Assembly (NCBI GenBank): GCA_937907435.1
Contig: CALCIA010000035.1
Coordinates: 1-24,052 of the forward strand
DNA from: an uncultured Actinomycetes bacterium
GTDB taxonomy: Bacteria > Actinomycetota > Thermoleophilia > Solirubrobacterales > 70-9
DNA length: 24,052 bases
Direction: 5' to 3'
This document shows positions 7,305 to 15,834 of this stretch, one piece after another (within the stretch, counting starts at the first letter, position 1; each line of letters starts with the position of its first letter). The notes beneath the pieces were generated by a model. The model had not been told where the DNA came from. It searched no databases and saw only the letters and a list, made by a program, of their open reading frames with translations. A program made the translations under genes and the position numbers.

Positions 7305-7658
7305 TCAGAACTTCAGCCCCCCCTCGCGCGCGCCTTCGGCAAGTGCCTTGACGCGGCCGTGGTACTGGTAGCCGCCGCGGTCGAAGACACAGGCCTCGAT
7401 CCCGGCCGCCTTCGCCCGCTCGGCCAAAAGTTCGCCCGCCTTCTGGGCCTGGGCCGAGGCGGTGAGGCCCTTCAGATCCGGCTCGATCCAGTTGACCGCG
7501 GCCAGCGTGTGGCCTTTGCGGTCGTCGATGAGCTGGGCGAAGACACCCTTGTTCGAGCGGTACACGGAGAGGCGCGGACGCTCGGCCGTGCCGGTGACCC
7601 GGGCGCGGACGCGACGCCGGCGACGCAACCGCCGCTGCTGCGGAGTCTGGACCGTCAT
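7305..7658 (-). CDS. rplR: Large-subunit ribosomal protein uL18
   Basis: A 117-aa 5S rRNA-binding protein of the 50S central protuberance. It has the Arg-rich N-terminus (QRRLRRRRRVRARV), then GTAERPRLSVYRSNKGVFAQ and the C-terminal FDRGGYQYHGRVKALAEGAR, all diagnostic. Its ATG overlaps the rplF stop (ATGA). A 43-58-bp gap separates it from rpsE. Confidence 0.97.
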   Translation of the reverse strand: MTVQTPQQRRLRRRRRVRARVTGTAERPRLSVYRSNKGVFAQLIDDRKGHTLAAVNWIEPDLKGLTASAQAQKAGELLAERAKAAGIEACVFDRGGYQYHGRVKALAEGAREGGLKF

Positions 7659-8188
7659 GCGCGCTTACCAACCTTTCGCAGTACCTGCTCGCCGCGGTAA
7701 CGGATGCCCTTGCCCTTGTAGGGCTCCGGCGGGCGCCGCTTGCGGATGTCCGCCGCGACCTGGCCGACGAGCTGCTTGTCGATGCCGCGGATGATGATCT
7801 CGGTCGGCTGCGGCACCTCGAATTCGATCCCCGCCGGGGCCTCGATCGAGACCGGGTGGGAGAACCCGAGCGCCAGCTCCAGGTTCTTGCCTTTCAGCGC
7901 CGCGCGGTAACCGACGCCCTGGATCTCGAGGCGCTTCTCGAACCCGTCGGTGACGCCCTCGACCATGTTGGCGATCAAGCTCCGGGTGAGCCCGTGCAGG
8001 GCGCGGTGCTCGCCGCGGTCGGTCGGCCGGGCGACGAGGATCGTGCCGTCCTCCTGGGAGACCTTCATCTCCTGGGAGTAGGTCTGGGTCAGCTCCCCCT
8101 TCGGCCCCTTCACGGCGATGTTGCCGGGGGCGATCGTCACCGTGACGGCGTCGGGGACTGCGACAGGCTTTCTTCCGATTCGACTCAT
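7655..8188 (-). CDS. rplF: Large-subunit ribosomal protein uL6
   Basis: A 177-aa 50S protein near the factor-binding site and sarcin-ricin loop. It begins MSRIGRKPVAVP, has the two-repeat L6 fold with VKGPKGEL in the first half, and ends with the conserved IRKRRPPEPYKGKGIRY. Standard length. It is 21 bp downstream of rpsH and overlaps rplR by four bases. Confidence 0.98.
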   Translation of the reverse strand: MSRIGRKPVAVPDAVTVTIAPGNIAVKGPKGELTQTYSQEMKVSQEDGTILVARPTDRGEHRALHGLTRSLIANMVEGVTDGFEKRLEIQGVGYRAALKGKNLELALGFSHPVSIEAPAGIEFEVPQPTEIIIRGIDKQLVGQVAADIRKRRPPEPYKGKGIRYRGEQVLRKVGKRA

Positions 8189-8209
8189 CTCAAACTCTCT
8201 TCAAAACAC

Positions 8210-8605
8210 TCACCAGACGTAGGCGACAACCTCGCCGCCGACGCCCTGCTGGCGCGCTTCGTGACCGGTCATCACCCCGTGCGAGGTGCTGACGATCGCA
8301 GTGCCGGTCCCGCCCTGCACCCGCGGCACGCTTTTGTGATCGACGTAGCGGCGGCGGCCGGGACGGGAGACCCGTTCGATCCCGAGGATGACAGGCTTGC
8401 GGTCCTCGGTGTACTTCAGGGTCACCTCGATCGTCTCGCCGACGCGGGCGGGCTTCTTGTGGAAGTCGGTGATGTAGCCCTGCTCCTTGAGGATGCGGGA
8501 GAGCTCCATCTTCTGGGTCGAGGCCGGGATCTCCACGTCATCGTGGCCGGCGCGGATCGCGTTGCGGATCCGGGTCAGGTAATCGGCGATCGGGTCGGTA
8601 TGCAT
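8210..8605 (-). CDS. rpsH: Small-subunit ribosomal protein uS8
   Basis: A 131-aa primary 16S rRNA-binding protein of the 30S platform; in enteric bacteria it also represses the spc operon by binding its mRNA. It has the N-terminal DPIADYLTRIRNA and the C-terminal STSHGVMTGHEARQQGVGGE ending in VAYVW, which are family signatures. Two bases separate it from rpsN. I did not identify an S8-binding site in the mRNA. Confidence 0.98.
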   Translation of the reverse strand: MHTDPIADYLTRIRNAIRAGHDDVEIPASTQKMELSRILKEQGYITDFHKKPARVGETIEVTLKYTEDRKPVILGIERVSRPGRRRYVDHKSVPRVQGGTGTAIVSTSHGVMTGHEARQQGVGGEVVAYVW

Positions 8606-8607
8606 CG

Positions 8608-8793
8608 CTACCAGCTCGACTTCGTCATGCCGGGGACGTAGCCCTCGTGGGCGGCCTCGCGCAGGCAGATCCGGCAGAGACCGAACTTGCGGTAGTAGGC
8701 GCGCGGGCGACCGCAGCGACGGCAGCGGTTGTATTCCCGGCTCTTGAACTTTGCTTTGCGGCCCTGGCGGACCTTCTGGGAAGTCTTGGCCAT
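8608..8793 (-). CDS. rpsN: Small-subunit ribosomal protein uS14, zinc-binding type Z
   Basis: A 61-aa 30S head protein of the short, zinc-ribbon class (rpsZ). The four metal ligands are C24, C27, C40 and C43 in CRRCG and CRICLRE. The C-terminus GYVPGMTKSSW is typical. Type Z with the intact Cys4 site fits a high-G+C Gram-positive genome; no zinc-free paralogue is seen in this window. It is 5 bp after rplE. Confidence 0.98.
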   Translation of the reverse strand: MAKTSQKVRQGRKAKFKSREYNRCRRCGRPRAYYRKFGLCRICLREAAHEGYVPGMTKSSW

Positions 8794-8798
8794 GCTTC

Positions 8799-9596
8799 TT
8801 AGCTCTCCTCGGCGGCGCTCTCGCCGGCCTCGTTCTCGGCGCCCTCGGTGCCCTCGTCCTCGGTCTCGGGCTTGGCGTACGCCTCGGGGTTCTCCTCTTT
8901 CAGTTCTTCGAGGGCCGCCTGCTCGGTCTCGGCTTTCAGGCGCGCCTCCTCTTTTTCCCGCTCTTCCTCGGCGGCTTTTTCCTCGGCTTCGCGCTCGGCC
9001 TGGCCGGGACGACCCTCCTGCGCGAACGGCATGCCCAGCCCGAGCAGCAGCTCGAACGCCTCGAGGTCGGTCTTCGCCGTCGTCGTCATCGTGACGTCGA
9101 GACCGCGGACGATGTCGACCGAGTCGTAGTCGATTTCCGGGAAGATCAGCTGCTCTTTGACACCCATCGAGTAGTTGCCGCGGCCGTCGAAGCTGCGCGG
9201 GTTGAGGCCGCGGAAGTCACGGATGCGCGGCACCGCGATCGAGGTGAGGCGATCGAGGAACTCCCACATGCGGGCGCGGCGCAGCGTCACCGAGACGCCG
9301 ACCGGCATGCCCTCGCGGACTTTGAAGGACGCGATCGACTTGCGGGCCCGGCGCACGTTCGGGTGCTGGCCGGCGATCGTCGCCAGCTGTTCGGTCGCGA
9401 GTTCGAAGGAGCGGTTGTCCTGTTTCTCCTTGCCGAGGCCCATGTTCAGCGTGATCTTGACCAGCTTCGGCGCGTCCATCGGCGTCGTGTAGCCGAACTT
9501 CTTCGTCAGCGCCGGCAGGACCTCGTTCTCGTATTTCTCGCGCAGGCGCGGCGGCGGCGCCGCCTGCGACACGGGAGTCACGGTTCCAGCCTCCAT
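8799..9596 (-). CDS. rplE: Large-subunit ribosomal protein uL5 with long acidic tail
   Basis: A 50S protein that binds 5S rRNA and contacts S13 and P-site tRNA. The core (about residues 15-195) shows PKLVKITLNMGLG, the basic GQHPNVRRARKSIASFKVREG and the C-terminal IDYDSVDIVRGLDVTMTTTA. Bacterial L5 is usually near 180 aa; this one is 265 aa. The extra 70 C-terminal residues are dominated by Glu, Ala and Lys: first a likely charged helix (residues 200-230), then a strongly acidic, disordered-looking end. The ATG shares one base with the rplX stop (TGATG). No frameshift is needed to explain the tail. Confidence 0.96.
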   Translation of the reverse strand: MEAGTVTPVSQAAPPPRLREKYENEVLPALTKKFGYTTPMDAPKLVKITLNMGLGKEKQDNRSFELATEQLATIAGQHPNVRRARKSIASFKVREGMPVGVSVTLRRARMWEFLDRLTSIAVPRIRDFRGLNPRSFDGRGNYSMGVKEQLIFPEIDYDSVDIVRGLDVTMTTTAKTDLEAFELLLGLGMPFAQEGRPGQAEREAEEKAAEEEREKEEARLKAETEQAALEELKEENPEAYAKPETEDEGTEGAENEAGESAAEES

Positions 9597-9934
9597 CAGT
9601 CGACCTCCGCCCCCGAGCGGCGCGCGATGCGCACGCGCTTGCCGTCGTCGGTGCGACGGACGCCGATGCGGGTGCCTTTGTTGCCTTTCGGGTCGAGCAG
9701 CATCACGTTCGAGACGTTGATCGGCCCCTCCTTCTCGACGATCCCACCGGGGTTGGCGGTGGCCATGTCGCCGGTCGAGCGGGGACGTTCGTGGCGCTTG
9801 ATGATGTTCAGGCCCTCGACGTACACGCGGCGCTTCTTCGGCTCCGTGCGCAGCACGCGGCCGGTCTTGCCACGGTCCTTGCCGCTGATGACGACGACCT
9901 GGTCGTCGGTCCTGATGCGCATGGTCTTCGCCAT
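9596..9934 (-). CDS. rplX: Large-subunit ribosomal protein uL24
   Basis: A 112-aa 50S assembly-initiator protein near the exit-tunnel opening. The KOW motif lies in DQVVVISGKDRGKTGRVLR near the N-terminus, followed by VYVEGLNIIKRHERP and GGIVEKEGPINVSNVML. Length is normal. It is linked by TGATG overlaps at both ends, to rplN upstream and rplE downstream. Confidence 0.98.
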   Translation of the reverse strand: MAKTMRIRTDDQVVVISGKDRGKTGRVLRTEPKKRRVYVEGLNIIKRHERPRSTGDMATANPGGIVEKEGPINVSNVMLLDPKGNKGTRIGVRRTDDGKRVRIARRSGAEVD

Positions 9935-10305
9935 CAGAGGACCTCGGGTGCGAGCGAGATGATTTTCATGAAGTTGCGGTCGCGGAGTTCGCGGGCGACG
10001 GGGCCGAAGATGCGGGTCCCGCGCGGGTTGTTGTTCGCCGGGTCGATCAGGACGGCGGCGTTCTCGTCGAAGGAGATGTAGGTGCCGTCGGGACGGCCGA
10101 GCGGCTTTTTGGTCCGCACGACGACCGCCTGGACGACCTCGCCCTTGCGCACGCCGCCCTGCGGGCTGGCCGATTTCACGGTCGCGGTGATGACGTCGCC
10201 GACCGACGCGTAACGACGGTGCGAGCCGCCTTTGACGCGGATGCAGAGCAGCTCGCGGGCGCCGGAGTTGTCGGCCACCTTGAGTCGAGACTCCTGCTGG
10301 ATCAT
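9934..10305 (-). CDS. rplN: Large-subunit ribosomal protein uL14
   Basis: A 123-aa 50S protein at the subunit interface, forming part of bridge B8. It begins MIQQESRLKVADNSGARELL, includes VGDVITATVKSASPQG and ends FMKIISLAPEVL, matching the family end to end. Standard length, with rplX immediately overlapping. Four bases separate it from rpsQ. Confidence 0.98.
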   Translation of the reverse strand: MIQQESRLKVADNSGARELLCIRVKGGSHRRYASVGDVITATVKSASPQGGVRKGEVVQAVVVRTKKPLGRPDGTYISFDENAAVLIDPANNNPRGTRIFGPVARELRDRNFMKIISLAPEVL

Positions 10306-10309
10306 CGCT

Positions 10310-10951
10310 CTACCTCGCCTTCTCGACGACGTCGACGAGACGCCAGCGCTTGGTCTTCGACAACGGTCGGGTCTCGACGACGCGCACGACGTCGCCCTCC
10401 CCCGCCTCGTTGCGCTCGTCGTGCGCGTGCAGCGTGCGCGAGCGGCGGACGATCTTCTCGTAGGTCGGGTGCCGGCGGGCGATGTCGATGCGGACGGTGA
10501 TCGACTTGTCGCCTTTGTTGGAGACGACGATGCCCTGGCGGACCTTGGCGGCGTTGGCGTCGCGCTCGGCGGGCGGCGTGCCGGTGCCCACCTCGTGGGA
10601 CGCCTTCAGCGCGGCGCGTTCTTTCCGCCGTTCCGCGGCCTTCGCCTTGCGCCGGGCCTCGCGGGCGGCGGCGCGCTCCTCGACGGTCTGCGCCGGGCCG
10701 GCCTTGTGCGGCTCGCGCGACTTGAGCAGCCGGCGGCGCTCCTTCCAGGGAAGGTCGTCCAGCGGATCCGGCTCCGACTCTTCAGCTTTCGCGGTAGGAG
10801 CGTCGGACGACCCGGCCTCTCCGGCGGGTGGCGCGGATGAGGGGTCTTCGCCCGCAGCCTGCGAGGACGAGGACCCCTCGTCCGCGACAGGACCCGCCGG
10901 CGTGGCGCCCTCGTCCTGAATCTCGTCTTTTTTCGTCTCGTCGTCCGTCAT
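10310..10951 (-). CDS. rpsQ: Small-subunit ribosomal protein uS17 with a ~130-aa N-terminal extension
   Basis: A primary 16S rRNA-binding protein of the 30S body. The S17 domain occupies about residues 135-213 (RQGIVVSNKGDKSITVRID, then HAHDERNEAGEGDVVRV and ETRPLSKTKRWRLVDV). Ordinary S17 is about 80-90 aa; here 213 aa are encoded. Residues 1-67 are acidic and rich in Ser, Ala, Pro and Glu. Residues 68-116 are basic and probably helical (WKERRRLLKSREPHK, then a run of Arg/Ala/Lys). The ATG overlaps the rpmC stop (ATGA) and no internal Met exists. A GTG at codon 121 could give a short form, but it would leave a 360-bp untranslated gap in a tightly packed operon. Confidence 0.93.
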   Translation of the reverse strand: MTDDETKKDEIQDEGATPAGPVADEGSSSSQAAGEDPSSAPPAGEAGSSDAPTAKAEESEPDPLDDLPWKERRRLLKSREPHKAGPAQTVEERAAAREARRKAKAAERRKERAALKASHEVGTGTPPAERDANAAKVRQGIVVSNKGDKSITVRIDIARRHPTYEKIVRRSRTLHAHDERNEAGEGDVVRVVETRPLSKTKRWRLVDVVEKAR

Positions 10952-11163
10952 ATCCGTCGCGTCTCTTTCTCCACATCGATACCGCGCTCGCGGGCCACGG
11001 TGACCAGCCGGGCCACATCGCGTTTCGCCTGTCCGAGGCGGGCGGTGTTCTCGAGCTCGCCGGTGGCGTGCCGGAAGCGGAGGTTGAAGGCCTCCTCCTT
11101 GGCGTCGATCAGTTTCGCCACCAGCTCGTCGTCTTTCAGATTGTGAACCTCCGCGGCCTTCAC
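10948..11163 (-). CDS. rpmC: Large-subunit ribosomal protein uL29
   Basis: A 71-aa 50S protein at the exit-tunnel rim, near the trigger-factor and SRP docking site. From GTG at 11163 it reads MKAAEVHNLKDDELVAKLID, then EEAFNLRFRHATGELENTAR and ends KETRRI. The helical LxxK/LRF...TGQLEN-type pattern is typical of L29. Its start overlaps the rplP stop (GTGA) and its stop overlaps the rpsQ start (ATGA). Confidence 0.96.
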   Translation of the reverse strand: MKAAEVHNLKDDELVAKLIDAKEEAFNLRFRHATGELENTARLGQAKRDVARLVTVARERGIDVEKETRRI

Positions 11164-11578
11164 TGCTCCGCCCCCTCGCGCTTCACGAACTTCGTTTTCA
11201 CGGGAAGCTTGTGGCCGGCGAGGCGCAGCGCTTCGCGCGCCAGGTCCTCGGGGACGCCGGCGAGCTCGAACATGACCTTGCCCGGCTTGACCACGGCGAC
11301 CCATCCCTCGGGGTTGCCCTTGCCGGAGCCCATCCGCGTCTCGGCGGGCTTCTTCGTGTAGGGCTTGTCGGGGAAGACATTGATCCAGACCTTCCCGCCA
11401 CGTTTGATCTTGCGGGTCATCGCGACACGGGCGGCCTCGATCTGGCGGTTGGTGATCCACCCGCGCTCGACGGCCTTGATCCCGTACTCGCCGAAGGCGA
11501 CGGTGCTGCCGCCCTTGGTGTCGCCGCGCATGCGGCCGCGGAACTGTTTGCGGTGCTTGACCCGCTTCGGCATCAACA

Positions 11579-11579
<1 letters not shown>
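11160..11579 (-). CDS. rplP: Large-subunit ribosomal protein uL16
   Basis: A 139-aa 50S protein that helps position A-site tRNA near the peptidyl-transferase centre. It begins MLMPKRVKHRKQFRGRMRG and includes ARVAMTRKIKRGGKVWINVF and KPAETRMGSGKGNPEGWV, all signatures. The ATG at 11579 overlaps the rpsC stop (TGATG); a second ATG two codons later is possible but less parsimonious. Standard length. Confidence 0.97.
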
Positions 11580-12472
<893 letters not shown>

Positions 12473-12490
12473 AGCTCTTCTACTCAGTTC

Positions 12491-13135
12491 CTAGTCGTCT
12501 TCGACGGGGGTCAGCGCCACGGCGATGTGGCTGGTTCGCTTGTTGATCGGGGTGGCCCGGCCGAGCGCCCGGGGGCGGTAACGGCGCAGGGTCGGCCCTT
12601 CGTCGACCGTGATCGAGGCGATCTTCATCTCGTCACCGACCAGGTCGTGGTTGTTCTCGGCGTTCGCCGCCGCCGAGTTGATCAGCTTCTGGATGTCGCG
12701 GGCGGCGCCGCGGGGGGAGAACTCGAGCAGCGCCCGGGCCTGCTCGATGTGCAGGCCGCGGACCTGGTCGGCGACCAGGCGCGCCTTGCGCGGCGCGACG
12801 CGGACGTATTTCGCGCTCGCCCGGACCACCGGCAGCTCTTCGGGAGCGCGCGGGCGGCGGCGGGACGGTGCCGGTTTCTTCTCCTCGGCTTTGTCAGCTT
12901 TTTTGGCGCGGCGCGGTTTTTTCTCCGCTTTGCCGTCTTTGCCGTCTTTCTCGGCTTTGTCGGCTTTCGGCTCTTTTTTGGCAGCCGGTTTTTTCTCTTT
13001 CGAGTCTTTTTTCTCAGCGGCGTCTTTTTTCTCCGCTTTCGGTTTCGACTCTTTTTTGGCAGGAGCCTTTTTCGCCGGTTTCTCGGCTTTGCCCTCGGCT
13101 TTCGCCTCTTCTTTTTTGTCTTTCTCGTCGGGCAT
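12491..13135 (-). CDS. rplV: Large-subunit ribosomal protein uL22 with a ~100-aa Lys/Ala/Glu-rich head
   Basis: A 50S protein whose hairpin lines the peptide exit tunnel. The L22 domain (about 103-210) starts VRASAKYVRVAPRKARLVAD and contains HDLVGDEMKIASITVDEGP and RPRALGRATPINKRTSHI. Ordinary L22 is about 110-130 aa. The first 100 residues here are a low-complexity, highly charged stretch of repeated KK, AEK and PAKK motifs, resembling a histone-H1-like tail. Lysine in this head is mostly AAA, unlike the AAG seen in neighbouring genes, giving repeated A6 runs in an otherwise GC-rich gene. The ATG overlaps the rpsS stop (TGATG). Confidence 0.95.
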   Translation of the reverse strand: MPDEKDKKEEAKAEGKAEKPAKKAPAKKESKPKAEKKDAAEKKDSKEKKPAAKKEPKADKAEKDGKDGKAEKKPRRAKKADKAEEKKPAPSRRRPRAPEELPVVRASAKYVRVAPRKARLVADQVRGLHIEQARALLEFSPRGAARDIQKLINSAAANAENNHDLVGDEMKIASITVDEGPTLRRYRPRALGRATPINKRTSHIAVALTPVEDD

Positions 13136-13398
13136 CAGTCGCGTCCGCCGTGCGAGCGGAAGGTGCGGGTCGGGGCGAACTCGCCGAGCTTGTGGCCGAC
13201 CATCGACTCCGAGATGAAGACCGGCACGTGTTTTTTGCCGTCGTGGACGGCGATCGTGTGGCCGACCATCTCCGGGAAGATCGTCGAGGTCCGCGACCAG
13301 GTTTTGGTCATCTGTTTTTTGCCGGCCTCGTTCATGGCGTTGATGCGTGCCATCAGGCGCTCTTCAACCCACGGGCCCTTTTTGGTCGAACGACCCAT
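13135..13398 (-). CDS. rpsS: Small-subunit ribosomal protein uS19
   Basis: An 87-aa protein of the 30S head, partner of S13. It begins MGRSTKKGPWVEERLM, includes KTWSRTSTIFPEMVGHTIAV and ends APTRTFRSHGGRD, typical throughout. A good Shine-Dalgarno (GGGAGGT) overlaps the end of rplB, 5 nt before the ATG. Confidence 0.98.
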   Translation of the reverse strand: MGRSTKKGPWVEERLMARINAMNEAGKKQMTKTWSRTSTIFPEMVGHTIAVHDGKKHVPVFISESMVGHKLGEFAPTRTFRSHGGRD

Positions 13399-13401
13399 GG
13401 G

Positions 13402-14250
13402 TTACCTCCCGCCCTTCTTCTTGCCGCGACGCCGGCCGCGGACGATGTACCGATCCGACTGCTTGCCCTTCTTGCGGGTCCGGTAGCCGAGCGTCGGCTT
13501 GCCCCACGGGGTGACCGGGTGGCCGCCGGGCGTGTGGTGGGCCTCGCCACCGCCGTGCGGGTGGTCGACCGGGTTCATCGCGACGCCGCGGCTCTGCGGG
13601 CGCTTGCCCTTGTGGCGGCTGCGACCGGCCTTGCCGACCTTCATGTTCTGGTGCTCGGCGTTGGACAGCACGCCGATCGAGCCGCGGCACTCGGCGCGGA
13701 CCATCCGCATCTCGGTGCTCGGCAGGCGCAGGGTGACCATGTCGCCCTCCTTCGCCACCAGCTGGATCGCGGTGCCGGCGGAGCGCCCCATCTTGCCGCC
13801 CTGGCCGGGAATCATCTCCACGTTGTGGACGATCGTGCCGGTCGGCATCTGGCCGAGCGCCATCGCGTGGCCCGGTTTGATGTCGGCCTCGGGGCCGGAT
13901 TTCACCGTGTCCCCCACTTTCAACGCGGCCGGCGCGAGGATGTAGTCCTTGTGCCCGTCGGCGTAGTGGAGCAGGGCGATGTAGCAGGAGCGGTTCGGGT
14001 CGTACTCGATCGTCGCGACCTTCCCGGGCACGCCGTCCTTGAGTCGCTTGAAGTCGATCTTGCGGTAGCGCCGCTTGGCGCCGCCGCCACGGTGGCGGGC
14101 GGTGACCCGGCCGTTGGAGTTGCGGCCGCCGGACTTTTTCAGCCCTTCGGTGAGCTTCCGTTCCGGCTCCTTCGCGGTGACCTGCTCGCGCAGCGGGTAG
14201 GTCGCGAAGCGGCGGCCCGGGCTCGTCGGTTTCGTTTTGCGGTTCGGCAT
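13402..14250 (-). CDS. rplB: Large-subunit ribosomal protein uL2
   Basis: A 282-aa, highly conserved 50S protein needed for subunit association and peptidyl-transferase activity. It shows the N-terminal RFATYPLREQV and GRNSNGRVTARHRGGGAKR, and the C-terminal RGVAMNPVDHPHGGGEA with the conserved histidines, then SDRYIVRGRR. Standard length. It is 16 bp from rplW and 3 bp from rpsS. Confidence 0.98.
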   Translation of the reverse strand: MPNRKTKPTSPGRRFATYPLREQVTAKEPERKLTEGLKKSGGRNSNGRVTARHRGGGAKRRYRKIDFKRLKDGVPGKVATIEYDPNRSCYIALLHYADGHKDYILAPAALKVGDTVKSGPEADIKPGHAMALGQMPTGTIVHNVEMIPGQGGKMGRSAGTAIQLVAKEGDMVTLRLPSTEMRMVRAECRGSIGVLSNAEHQNMKVGKAGRSRHKGKRPQSRGVAMNPVDHPHGGGEAHHTPGGHPVTPWGKPTLGYRTRKKGKQSDRYIVRGRRRGKKKGGR

Positions 14251-14266
14251 CTCTAAAGCTCCATCC

Positions 14267-14560
14267 CTAGGCGGTCTGTCCGCCTTCGAACAACTCGATC
14301 CGCTCGCCCGGGGCGACCTGGACGATCGCCTTCTTCCAGGCGCGGGTGCGGCCTTTGGTGAGGCCGCGGCGCTTCGGCTTCGACCGCACCTTGGCGGTCC
14401 GGACCTCGGCGACGCCGACCCCGAAGACCTCTTCGACCGCCTGCGCGATCTGGGTCTTGTGGGCGCGGTCGTCGACCCGGAAGGTGTACTTGCCCTCGGC
14501 GATCAGCGCGTAGGACTTCTCCGAGATCACCGGGCGGATGAGGATCGTGCGGGCGTCCAT
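14267..14560 (-). CDS. rplW: Large-subunit ribosomal protein uL23
   Basis: A 97-aa 50S protein at the tunnel exit, the docking site for trigger factor and SRP. From the ATG at 14560 it begins MDARTILIRPVISEKSYALI, then KYTFRVDDRAHKTQIAQAVE, EVFGV and KPKRRGLTKGRTRAWKKAIV, all characteristic. A longer in-frame ORF begins upstream, but those codons lie inside rplD in another frame, and the TGATG overlap with rplD fixes this start. Confidence 0.97.
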   Translation of the reverse strand: MDARTILIRPVISEKSYALIAEGKYTFRVDDRAHKTQIAQAVEEVFGVGVAEVRTAKVRSKPKRRGLTKGRTRAWKKAIVQVAPGERIELFEGGQTA

Positions 14561-15204
14561 CAGGCAGCCGCCCCCTCTTTCGCCGCGCTCGGCGCGAGGC
14601 GCTCCTCGAGGCTCGCGAGCGCGGTCTCGGAGATCACGATCGACGCGGCGCCGATGACGTCGGCGACGCCGGTGGCGCCGACCTCCAGCACGGTGACACG
14701 CGGCAGGTTGCGGAAGCTCTTCATCGCGCCGGTCTCCTCGGCGGTGAGGATCAGCACGGTCGGGCTCTTGGCGTCCCATTTGGCGAGCGTCTGGGCGGCC
14801 GATTTCGTCGACGGAGTGTCGAAGTCGGCGGCCTTCAGCACCGCGACCGAGCCGCGCTCGGCGTGCACCGAGAGGGCCGAGCGCATCGCCCGCCGGCGGG
14901 CTTTGCGGTTGACCTTGACCGTGTAGTGGCGCGGCTTCGGGCCGAAGGCGACGCCGCCGCCGAAGCGGTTCGGCACGCCGAGCGAGCCGACGCGGGCCCG
15001 GCCGGTCCCCTTCTGGCGCCAGGCCTTGGCGGTGGTGAAGGCGACCTCGCCGCGGGTCAGCGTCGAGGCGGTGCCGCGACGTCGCGAGGCGAGGTCGGCG
15101 CGCGCCGCCTCGTGCACCAGCGACTGGTGGAACGGCTCGGCGAAGAGCGCGTCGGGCAGGTCGGCTTTGCCGGAGCCGCCGAGCACGGGAGCTTTGCTAG
15201 GCAT
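14560..15204 (-). CDS. rplD: Large-subunit ribosomal protein uL4
   Basis: A 214-aa 50S protein whose loop reaches into the exit tunnel; in E. coli it represses the S10 operon, but I see no equivalent leader site here. The tunnel-loop region carries KAWRQKGTGRARVGSLGVPN and GGGVAFGPKPRHYTVKVN. The C-terminal half includes KSFRNLPRVTVLEVGATGV. The start lies 8 bp inside rplC, and a short Ala/Glu tail ends the protein. Confidence 0.97.
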   Translation of the reverse strand: MPSKAPVLGGSGKADLPDALFAEPFHQSLVHEAARADLASRRRGTASTLTRGEVAFTTAKAWRQKGTGRARVGSLGVPNRFGGGVAFGPKPRHYTVKVNRKARRRAMRSALSVHAERGSVAVLKAADFDTPSTKSAAQTLAKWDAKSPTVLILTAEETGAMKSFRNLPRVTVLEVGATGVADVIGAASIVISETALASLEERLAPSAAKEGAAA

Positions 15205-15826
15205 CGGTACGGACCTCGACGATCGAGTTCTTGGCGCCGGGGACGGAGCCTTTGATCAGCAGAAGGTTGCGGTCGGCGTCGATCTGGGCGATTTCCAGGC
15301 CGCGCTGGGTGCGCCGCTTGTTGCCCATCTGGCCCGGCATCCGCATCCCTTTGAAGACGCGGGCGGGGAAGGCGCTGGCGCCGATCGAGCCCGGCGCGCG
15401 CACGTTGTGCGAGCCGTGGGTGACCGGACCGCGGGAGAAGTTGTGGCGCTTGATGCCGCCCTGGAAGCCCTTGCCGACCGTGATCCCGGCGACTTTCACC
15501 TTCTGGCCCGCCTCGAACCCGGCGACGGTGACGTCGTCACCGATCTTCGGGCCCTCCTCGGCGCCGAGGTCCTCGTCGCGGAACTCGACCAGGTGACGGA
15601 GCGGCGGGGCGCCCGCCTTTTTCAGGTGGCCTTCCTCGCCCTTCGAGAGCTTGCCCTGCTTGACCTCGCCGAAGGCGAGCTGCACGCCGGCATAACCGTC
15701 GCGCTCGGTCTCGCGGACCGCGGTGACCTTGCAGGGACCAGCTTCGATCACGGTGACCGGCACCACGGTGCCGTCCTCCTGGAAGACCTGGGTCATGCCG
15801 AGCTTCTTGCCGAGGATCGCCGCCAT
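15197..15826 (-). CDS. rplC: Large-subunit ribosomal protein uL3
   Basis: A 209-aa 50S assembly protein that reaches toward the peptidyl-transferase centre. It begins MAAILGKKLGMTQVFQEDGT and contains GKGFQGGIKRHNFSRGPVTH, GSIGASAFPARVFKG and MPGQMGNKRRT. The site of the E. coli methylglutamine reads ASA here, as in many bacteria. It is 8 bp downstream of rpsJ and overlaps rplD by 8 bp. Confidence 0.98.
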   Translation of the reverse strand: MAAILGKKLGMTQVFQEDGTVVPVTVIEAGPCKVTAVRETERDGYAGVQLAFGEVKQGKLSKGEEGHLKKAGAPPLRHLVEFRDEDLGAEEGPKIGDDVTVAGFEAGQKVKVAGITVGKGFQGGIKRHNFSRGPVTHGSHNVRAPGSIGASAFPARVFKGMRMPGQMGNKRRTQRGLEIAQIDADRNLLLIKGSVPGAKNSIVEVRTDA

Positions 15827-15834
15827 CAGGTCAC

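Noticed and set aside
12836..13135. A6-G runs in the L22 head as programmed -1 frameshift sites
   Set aside because: The runs are read as AAA-AAA-G, not in the A-AAA-AAG frame needed for the classical slippery heptamer, and the zero frame continues into the conserved L22 domain.
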